This document shows, in pieces, positions 22,084-31,743 of a DNA stretch of 64,000 nt. Made by a program: the position numbers and the translations under genes. How positions within the stretch are numbered: the first letter of the stretch is position 1; every line of letters begins with the position of its first letter. The DNA is from Branchiostoma floridae (lineage: Eukaryota; Chordata; Leptocardii; Amphioxiformes; Branchiostomatidae): contig NC_049997.1 in NCBI RefSeq assembly GCF_000003815.2, forward strand, positions 8,734,431 to 8,798,430, given 5' to 3'. The notes beneath the pieces are model-generated. The model was given only the letters and a program-made list of their open reading frames with translations, did not search any database and was not told where the DNA came from.

Positions 22084-24013
22084 GGAATTTCCATTTTCGC
22101 ACTGGAAATCCTACTAATGTCATAGGGTTTCCAGTCGAAATTGTTTTGTACCCAGGGGAATCAGAACATTTGTGTTCCCTAATAGAGGGTCTTGATTTAT
22201 GAAAAATAAAAGTTACAGAACAAAAATCGGACCTTCCGTTCCAGAGATATGGCCCTTTAAAGTTGCTGGGCCATGGGCGGTGTCCGCAGGTGTGGCGCCA
22301 GGTGTGAAAATCGCATTTCTAATTAGCAATAATTAAGAAAGTAAAAACATTGTGCCACTCAAAAGTTCTTTTCTGCACAGTCCAAGTAGTATTTTGTAGC
22401 AATCAAGTAAAGATAAGATGTTTATTTGCCTTTTTCTTTCACTACAGGTGAGGTCAACCTGCTGAAAATTAAGTTTTTTCAGCATGGCACATGCACAGCT
22501 GGAAAAGTGGCCAATTATTTCCAGATGACCCCTTTTTGAAGAGCGATAATCAATAAACTGTTCATCCTATAACTAAGATATTTCAGATATTGGAAATATG
22601 TAGTAGATTCTCTTAACACAGTTTATTGCAGACATTCTAGAGACATGGTTACGAGATTATGTGTAATCAAAAATACTAATTTTTAACATATCTCAAAAGG
22701 TCAAAGGTCATCGGCACCTGTCACTTATATAAGTCCACATAAAAAATCAACATTCTTCTCTATCTCAGTGACAAGTATCACATGTTTAATATAACAGAAT
22801 AGAAATAGTTTAGATAATTTCCACATCAATTATGCAAATTAGCTTCTGATTTGCATAATTAATATTTAATTACATGAAGCATCACTTAATCTATCTACAT
22901 ACCAATAATCATGATGATCCGTCAACCCCTTCTTGAGTTATTCCCTTTCACAGTCTGACCATAAGCATTGAATATCAGCATACCTTACTACTAAAGGGTT
23001 TTGGCTAATTCTAAATTTGTTATCAAAACTATCACATTTCACCAGGAAATACTACTTTTACGACATCTAATGACCAAAAGTATATAAAAATATTACCTAT
23101 GAACCATGACCACCTGACTTTGTAACTGGTTTATTCAAGTTTATTGAACAATTGATAATTCTTTGACATTACAACATATGTTTGAAAAGACTTGGTAGCT
23201 CCTCTTCTAAGCTGCACAGCTTTGAATGGTTGATACATTGTAATTCTCCCTCTGTGCCATCTCAATTTCTTCTATGATGTTGCAGGTGCTATTCCCAATG
23301 CAGCATCTTGCAAATCTGAAAACTTTTAACATTGGAAATATCAGCAAAAACCTCTATGCCCTTGATATCACATTCAATAACAAACACAACTTGCTATGTT
23401 ATTGATTTTTTGGATCTTACAAGGTAAAAATTGAACTTCAGTGGTGATCATCTCAACGTAAATATGCTCACGTTGGACACATTTACAAATGATGTTTCCT
23501 TTCATGAAGTTGGTGACAAAGAAAACAAAAGTTTTGCGTCTCAAACCTGAAACAAACGTGTCCGAACATACAATGTATCTACACTTATAAAGGCTATCTG
23601 TATACAATTAATGAATATCAATACGCTAATTATTTACATGGAAACGAGAATATTTTGATAATTATGGACCCGCCTAACTAAATTTATATGCAGGGTCCTA
23701 CGGCCGTAACTCACGGCCCGGACTCGGCACACCACACGGAGCGAGTAGCACATGTTGAACATTCACATCGCTAACTCACAACAAACCTACACATGTTATA
23801 CATCATTTTAAAGCTTAGAAACCGCTTGTTACACACATGGATGCAACTTTTTGAAAAAATAAGACATCAATGGTGAAAAATGCCATCTAAATTTGCAAAC
23901 TGGAGGTAAACCACCTTAAAATTGCGGTACAAGAAAGTTTCACGTACCAAATTGTAGCTTGTTTTCTTGTCTATCCAAACCTACCATATATGGGTTGCTT
24001 CCAAATAAGGCTG
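22084..24013. other. Spacer between two direct repeats, no gene seen
   Basis: About 1.9 kb of AT-rich sequence without a coding exon. It could be the interior of a composite non-autonomous element, because it is flanked by direct copies of one repeat, but no transposon ends were identified. Confidence 0.4.
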
Positions 24014-24253
24014 AGATGCAAATCAGGCTGACGCAACGCCATGCCCGCAGAGCGCTCGAACAGGTAAACGCGGAAGTGACTTTCCCGTCTCGCGAGGCAT
24101 TTTCCCGAAGGCCATATCTCAACAATCTTTTATCCCCTGCTTAAAATTTTTACATTGCCAGGGCCTCCATACTACATAGTACAATTCTGGTAAGTTTGAA
24201 GTTCTAGGCCTTTCTCAATTTTACACGGCGATCAATCGAAAATCGCTACACGC
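24014..24253 (+). repeat. Interspersed repeat, copy 2
   Basis: Same orientation as copy 1 at 21861-22083. It carries a more GC-rich insertion after GCTGACG. Confidence 0.7.
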
Positions 24254-24632
24254 ACGGAAAACACCACCGCCGCACGCATGAATATTAACTAAGTCGCAAA
24301 GGAATCTGGGACAGGCTATATGTAACTGTTATATATATATACACGATTTATTTGGAAAACATTTCATTTTTATGAATTGGTAATACAACGTTAAAATGTA
24401 AGAGCAATAATTTGATTATATGCTGCATCAATCTTAGGAATATCATACTTCATTCATTTAATCTAATCAAATATTAGGCCCCATTACGGACCACAGACAA
24501 TGACTCACGACAGAGCTTTTAACTTGTATACAAATGCATTGCAGATTTTGAACAGGTCCGTTCATCTCAACATCACAATATCACAACATCACTCCATCAC
24601 TCCATCACAACGGCAACTATTCTGGTCTCAGG

Positions 24633-24660
24633 GCATTTTGCCGCGAAGGCGGCAAAATGC
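24633..24660. other. Perfect 12-bp hairpin with tetraloop
   Basis: GCATTTTGCCGC, loop GAAG, GCGGCAAAATGC. Every base of the stem pairs. There is no T-run for a terminator and no gene beside it. Confidence 0.7.
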
Positions 24661-25989
24661 AAAAATCAAACTTGGAAGATAAAATCTTGTCTGGCGCATC
24701 CAAAATAGACCTGCTGTAGATGTACGTACGTTTGGCTTGCTAATTTCATGGTCTAATGAACTGTCTTCACCTGAATGTCTGTCTTCTTCTCGATTTAGTG
24801 TTGAAATATTCAAACACGTTGGCAAGACTATATAGTATGTTGCTTTTTTCTATTTTCGTACTCGCCTATCTATTGTATCTTTATAGGAAAGGAGTGCTTT
24901 TGTGAGACTGAAAATGCGTGTTTTACTGTGTAAACGATATGCTAATCATCACAAACCACTGACTGATTCACCAAATCAAGACTATACGACCGTGAATGAC
25001 CTTACAGGACCTGACAACATCGCTTCTGATTGGCCATTCACTCTGCCCTTTGACCTTAACGATCAAAATTTGTGTGGCAAATTTAACTGGATAATCTTCT
25101 TTGTTCGATGCTGTGCCACCTTTTATAGGGGACTGACTCGGGCAAAGTTCTTGTTCCTGTGAGGTAAAGCCTGTGCCTAAGAACAACATTCTCAATTCGT
25201 GAGTTGTTTTAATTTGATCGCCATGTTAGTAACTCCATAGTTAGTGACAACAGTCTAGGTGGGAAGAAGACAATGCAGTGCATTTGTTCATCCATGTGCA
25301 CTTCGGAATTTAAATCTACTCCCCGGACAACCCTTTGGTTAACATTTCAAGGTTGGTGCACTTTGTATTTTATCTTCTTTTACGAATAGGACTCCCACAG
25401 AGCACTGTACCATACTTTGAGGACTTTGATAAGTTTTTGAAAACTTTTCCTTACGTTTTACTGAACTAGTATTGTAGTCACGTAGCCAACTTGGCCGAGG
25501 GAGGTGAAACGCTACCAGCCGCCATTTTAAAACTATCACTAAGTGGCCACGTTAAGTACTCCAAAGTTTGTTGCTATGACGATAGCAAGAGTTGTATAAG
25601 AGCTAAATACGAGAAAATCACACCACTGGCAGCGTAAGATATATAGTCAAAATAACTCTGTATCTGACAGAACCATATTGCTTAGGGACAAGGATACAGG
25701 AACTGTAGTGAACTCAGGTCACCTTGACTGAGAGCACCAAAGACACGTCACGAAGCTTAGAGGATTTGTGGCGTACTTTAACACATACAGAACCCTGATA
25801 CAGGGATTTTAAGCAATGAATCCGCAATGCACGGCGCCACTGAACATTCTTACGGCTTAATCGACTGAAGGAAGTCTCGTAGGCGACCTTGTAGACTGTC
25901 AATCCTCTGCTAAAAGAACAGATTGTGTACCGACTGAAGATATGACACACGAGTAGCAGTGATCTCGGTTGACGTAAGTGTTGTGATGG
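24661..25989. other. Intergenic, no gene seen
   Basis: No supported gene. A GCCGCCATTTTAA motif at 25518, like those in the following satellite, is the only notable site. Confidence 0.5.
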
Positions 25990-27710
25990 TAGCTTTGAGT
26001 TAAACTTTCAAGCATGAAAGCACTTGAAATCAGCGTTAAGTATTACATTTTCCTGTGAATAATTATATGCCTTTAGGTTCAAGGCTAGTCTGTGATGCTC
26101 TAATCAACTTCTCTCAGTATGAACTTTTTGTGTAGCTCACTTTGAACAATATTTCAACTCGTGATAAAACGATACGACTTTCGCCGCCATGTTTTTTTGT
26201 AGTTGAAGGTCAGTCATATTTAAGCTCTTGATGAAACGATAAAAGCTATGAAGCCGCCATGTTGTCTCTTTGTTTGGGAGATTTGAGATAAACTTTCCAG
26301 CCATGAGAAACCCTTAAAATGAGCCTTGCATAACTTTTCCTGTGAACAATTAGATGTCTTCAGGTTCCAGGATAATCTATGATACTCTAATCAACTCTTC
26401 TTAGTATAAAAATCCTGTGTCACTTTGAACAATCTTTCAACTCATGATTATGCGATACGACTTTTGCCGCCATTGTTTGTTGTACTTGACGGTCAACATT
26501 AGTCGAGCTTCTGATGAAACGATAAGAGTGATCAGTAAAGCCGCCATGTTGTCTCTTTGTTTTGTGGCTTTGAGCTTTCCAGCCATGACATACCCTTGAA
26601 ATGAGCCTTGCATAACTTTTCCTGTGAATAATTAGATGTCTTCAGGTTCAATGCTAGCCTGTTATACTCTAATCAACTCTTCTTAGTACAAAATCCTTGT
26701 GTGTAGTTCACTTTGAACAATCTTTCAACTCATGATTATGCGATACGACTTTCGCCGCCATGTTTTTTGTTGTACTTGACGGTCAACAATTAAGTCGAGC
26801 TTCTGATCAAACGATAAGAGTGCTAAAGCCGCCATGTTGTCTTTTTGTTTTGGAGCTTTGAGCTTTCCAGCCATGAGATACCCTTGAAATGAGCCTTGCA
26901 TAACATTTCCTGTGAACAATTAGATGCCTTCAGGTTCAATGTTAGCCTGTTATACTCTAATCAACTCTTCTTAGTAGAAAATCCTTGTGTGTGATTCACT
27001 TTGAACAATCTTTCAACTCATGATTATGCGATACGACTTTCGCCGCCATGTTTTTTGTTGTACTTGACGGTCAACAATTAAGTCGAGCTTCTGATCAAAC
27101 GATAAGAGTGCTAAAGCCGCCATGTTGTCTTTTTGTTTTGGAGCTTTGAGCTTTCCAGCCATGAGATACCCTTGAAATGAGCCTTGCATAACATTTCCTG
27201 TGAACAATTAGATGCCTTCAGGTTCAATGTTAGCCTGTTATACTCTAATCAACTCTTCTTAGTAGAAAATCCTTGTGTGTGATTCACTTTGAACAATCTT
27301 TCAACTCATGGTAAAACGGTACGACTTTCGCCGCCATGTTTTTTGTTGTACTTGAAGGTCAACAATAGTCAACTTCTGATGAAAAGATAAGAGTGATAAA
27401 GCCGCCATGTTGTCTCTTTGTTTTTGGAGCTTTGAGCTTTCCAGCCATGACAATATTACCCTTGAAATGAGCGTTGCATAACTTTTCCTGGAACAATTAG
27501 ATGTCGCCAGATTCAAGGCTATTCTGTTATGCTCTAATCAACTTCTCTTTTGGCATTTACTTGTGTCTAGTTCACTGTGAACAGTCTGTAGTTCACTGTG
27601 AACAGTCTGCCACAATACAACTTCCGCCGCCATTTTTTTGTACTTGAAGGTCAACAATAGTCCTGATGAAACGATAAGAGTGATAAATCCGCCATATTGT
27701 TTCTTTGTTC
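25990..27710 (+). repeat. Six-copy satellite, unit about 288 bp, with paired GCCGCCAT motifs
   Basis: Units share TTTCAACTCATGAT, ACGACTTTCGCCGCCATG, GATAAGAGTGATAAAGCCGCCATGTTGTC, GAGCTTTCCAGCCATGA and TCTAATCAACT. The motif pairs begin at 26183/26253, 26466/26540, 26754/26828, 27042/27116, 27330/27401 and 27626/27688, with a 288-bp step in the centre. The third and fourth units are virtually identical, while the outer ones have diverged. Open frames on the minus strand are a by-product of the repeat. Confidence 0.9.
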
Positions 27711-28899
27711 GGGACTGCCGGGACTAAAACTTTTACAGCAGAGAGTTAACTTCACAAGGTCAGTATGGGGAAGCATTACGTACGAGTATTGAGCTTAGAT
27801 ATCATGTTATTACAGAAAGGATCAACAAAGAATAGTCTGTGTTATGAAAATATCTAAAGTTGTGCCTTTCCAACCTGAATCACAAAACACGTAGTAGAGA
27901 TAGTAAAGGAAGATATGAATCAAGGCAGTGACTATTCTCTTTGTGATATTTATTTGTATCTGAAAGGACTATAGATATGGTATCAAAGCCATAACTTTCA
28001 GGTTATCAAGGAATATTCCGATCATAATAAATGTTGTATCGTACAGTAAGAGTCGATAACCATTAGCACAATGCTCTCAGGGTTTTTGAACATACTGAAT
28101 AGCCAAACGTAAAAACACACAAGACTGCATGTGACCTTTTAAGAAACATTGGACTTCTTTTTAGTTAAACAGTTCAAATATCTTGATTTGAAGTGGATAA
28201 TTGGGACAAAGTAACATTTAACGACCTTTACTGAGTAATCACTTACAAATTATCACAAAAAGTGTCCTTGAGCAACCTTAATTGTCCACTGATTTAAAAG
28301 CACAGCATGTTAAGGGCACGTGTTTGACAAATTGTCCTAATTTGTAATATATAGTCTTGCCTTGTCCCTGAATAATAGAAACAGTATCAAAACAATTGTC
28401 AACAGTGAATACTTTTGTGCATAGAACCTGACTGAGAAAAAGAGAAAAAAAGGCAGAGAGAGAAGCCAAAAAGAGGAAGGAAACGCACCTCGGGTATGGG
28501 TGGTATTACCAGATCAACTTGTCCTTACATTAAAGATAATATTGCTACAACTTTTGTTATTTATTCTCGCGGCATCTCAATATGGATTGGTAGCCCTACT
28601 ACTTTTGAAAGTTGATTTACAAGGGGGTTCACCATACATGACAAGACAAAACGTGTTACATTCAGTCAAAGTTAAGACACCAGTGGACAACATACAGTAC
28701 ATAACAAGCGTGAGATTCAAAATCATTGTCCATCTAATTTCACCAAGGAGCGTTTATCAGATAAAATCTATTTGATTCATACATTGAATGGGACTGTGAT
28801 TTATAACTGGCCGTTTTGGTGATATAAACAGTTGTTTTTGCAGAAAAAGACATATTATTGTAAAGATTAAAACATGGCTACATTTTCAAATTGCATGTA
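27711..28899. other. Intergenic, no gene seen
   Basis: AT-rich spacer. A 91-codon frame at 28500 begins with a hydrophobic stretch but has no splice or family support. Confidence 0.45.
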
Positions 28900-29370
28900 C
28901 AGTTATTTAGAACTTGTTGAAATTTGAACAACTATCCATAGGCTACAACATGTCTTACAATGACTGACTACTGGTTAAAGCAGATACACCATTTTCAAAT
29001 TGTATGCACAGATTTCCATTCATTAACTATTTTGAACGTAGCTCATTTTATTCAATACATTCCAATGGCAAAATGTTGAAATATGAACAACTATCCATGG
29101 GCTACAAAATGTCTTCCAATGACTGGCTCCTGATTGTAGCAGGTACACCACTTTGCTGGGTCATCAAAGTGACTGCAGTTTCAAATTGTATTTGCACATG
29201 TACAACTTTCCATTCAGTAGAACGTAGCTTATTTACATAAATTCCTATGACCAAATGTTGAAATATGAACAACTATCCATAGGCTACAAAATGTCTTACA
29301 ATGACTGAGTCCTGACTGTGGAAGGTACACCACTTTGCTGGGTCATCGTGCCCCTTTGAGGGCCAAAGTT
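28900..29370 (+). repeat. Three-copy diverged tandem repeat, unit about 160-180 bp
   Basis: Recurring TTGAAAT-TGAACAACTATCCATAGGCTACAA-ATGTCTTACAATGACTG-CTCCTG (near 28917, 29074, 29257), followed by GGTACACCACTTTGCTGGGTCATC in the later two. Confidence 0.8.
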
Positions 29371-30266
29371 CGTGTCCCAAGGCTGTACGCCATGTTAATA
29401 ACAGCCAGGGGCTGACATGTAACATGTATAGAGGTGTTGTGACTGACAAGGTTGTGGTCCGGGGTTGCCCCACTTGACACTTAGTGATCGATTATTAGCC
29501 TACTGACAGTACAATACACCTTGGAGTGACACACATCTGTACTTTCTTTAGCTGACCTTCGTATACATGGCACGTGCATGTATTATTTTTCTACCAACAA
29601 TCATCACCAAGGACACTGGATTTGCTAACACCTACTGAAGATATGACGTTATTACACTGTAGTATGTATGAGGTATACGACAGACAGTAAGGGGCTCCAA
29701 AAAAGCGTTGTGAATAAACCTTTACGACTGAATATACGACTTAAATGATGTTGTTAATGAGATATTAACATACATCGCTTACCGATTTTTTCAACACTGA
29801 TTTGTTTACCTTTTTTTTACACGCCTACTATTAGTGACGTTGACATGTATGAAAAAAATGCATATAGTACTACGTTTGTAACATAGTACGAAACTCAATA
29901 CCGGTACAGTATCTCACTAACTTCCTAATTATTAGATACCTTAGTGTGACGTAAAACAAAGAACGGGTAGTGTACCTTTCTTCTAAAGCATTTTGTTCAG
30001 TTGGATGTGGCACATTAAACACCAGTATGACTTACTTTTGCCGTGGAACCAAGATGGCAGCTGTGTCACCGGAATGTTGTCTAACAACTATTTTAGGTCA
30101 TAGGTCATCTGGGATTAGACGAGAAATGACAAAAAAGCCGGGGTGGGGGGGGGGGGGGTACAAATCAAGCTAACACAAACATTTAACTTTAGGAGAAAGA
30201 CTGGGATGTATTGTATTATATCGGGAAGTACAGGAAAAGTAACACCCCTGTAAAATGTTTTCCCAA
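29371..30266. other. Intergenic, no gene seen
   Basis: No gene recognised. A poly-G run lies at 30144-30158 shortly before the gap. Confidence 0.5.
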
Positions 30267-30366
30267 NNNNNNNNNNNNNNNNNNNNNNNNNNNNNNNNNN
30301 NNNNNNNNNNNNNNNNNNNNNNNNNNNNNNNNNNNNNNNNNNNNNNNNNNNNNNNNNNNNNNNNNN
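30267..30366. other. Assembly gap (100 N)
   Basis: Run of 100 N. Confidence 0.99.
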
Positions 30367-30429
30367 TTAGGAGGTTTGACGCAACAAATTTTATAGCACT
30401 GTGTACAGCATAAGCTACAATTAGATAAT

Positions 30430-30639
30430 ATACTGTACATGCAGAAATGTTCGCGGTGGATTAATGTTCGCGGTTTTCGTGGCGACCGCTTCACCGCGAA
30501 TTTAAAACCACCGCGAACATTTTTACTTAACAGTAAGCAAGTGTATGGTGCTACCGCGAACTTAAAACCACCGCGAAAAGTCCATTTTCCCGCTACCGCG
30601 AAATTAAATCCCCGCGAACTTAAATGCATTTACAGTATA
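30430..30639. mobile_element. TA-flanked MITE with CCGCGAA repeats
   Basis: Inverted ends TATACTGTACATGCA and TGCATTTACAGTATA are followed inward by TTCGCGG / CCGCGAA. The interior is built of ACCGCGAA-TTAAA repeats. A TA boundary suggests a Tc1/mariner-type element. Similar CCGCGAACTTAAA MITEs are, as I recall, common in marine invertebrate genomes. Confidence 0.78.
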
Positions 30640-31263
30640 GCAATATGGGACAGTAGGGATTGGAATCCAATCCATTTGTCATTCTCCTGGGAGAGATTGG
30701 AATTTCAATCATTCCTAGGGGGATTGGAATTCTGCCAAAATGCTAAAGCCTCTGTTGTATTATTTTTTTAAATGAACAATTTAAAGTTTAAGCCATTGAC
30801 TAAGGTACTGTTATACACCAGTAAGAAGTATACTGCATATTCTTGAGATCTAAGTGTCTGAAAAAATATAAAACGTCTGCTGTAGTGTTAGAAATGTGAA
30901 GTTAGCAATAGACTAAATATACTGTTTAAACTAGTGAGTAATGTACAGCCCATTAAAGTGATAAAATGATAAATCGTTTGTTGTATAATTGTATTACGAT
31001 TATTTGTAAAGAAGAAGTCCTTGAAGGGACTTGATAAACTAAAAAACAGTTTGGAATAACGTTACTTGGGAATAAAGGAATGATATTCAACGTAGAAGAA
31101 AATATCATATTAAGTTTAGGTAAAGATTTCAACTGGTTTTGAAGCTGAACTTTAACATTCTGTCTGTTTTTTTATTTCCAGCGTTACAAATGGCATCAGG
31201 TTTACATATTAAGTCAAGTATTCTTGGATTTAAAACTTGAGGATCTCTCACCGATAATTCAAG

Positions 31264-31743
31264 ATGGCGGACGAATGTGACACTTCTGACGTGGAGGTCA
31301 AAGGTGCTGAGAACGAATTAGAAACGATGAACCGTAAAGAGCAGAAACCAAATATTACAGATAATACTTTACCTGCTAAAAACAGCGAAAATAACGAAAC
31401 TTCTATTGACATCGAGAAAGAAAACGAAAACAACGAAGCTCAGGAAACTCAACCCTTGCTCTCGATCTCACAAAGTCAAGTCGTCTCCGAGGGGACCAAA
31501 GTGATCACAACGGTTTACGAACTTTCCGAGGAAGAAGCAACCAAACCAAAGAAAAGACGTACTTGTAAGGAGTTCTTCTGTGCCTGGGATGACAGAAGGG
31601 CCTATTATTTTGGCAGAAAGTTAGGTATCATCTTTGTTTACTTGGGAATAGCAATGGTGATCGCAGGTATCGTGCTTGTCTGGATCTCAACCGTGTGGAA
31701 ACCGGAAAGGCCGTTTGCGATGATGATCTGGATTGGAATCACG
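31264..31743 (+). CDS. Exon 1 of TM/RRM-like gene
   Basis: 160 codons to IWIGIT at donor ACG|GTAGGT, phase 0. A possible upstream splice acceptor (TTTCCAG) near 31181 suggests the 5' UTR is also split. Confidence 0.82.

Noticed and set aside
26725-27516. Repeated ~64-codon minus-strand ORFs in the satellite
   Set aside because: They recur only because the 288-bp unit recurs; the outer units carry disrupting indels.
28500-28775. 91-codon frame with a hydrophobic start
   Set aside because: No splice signals, no motif, ordinary AT-rich context; could be chance.
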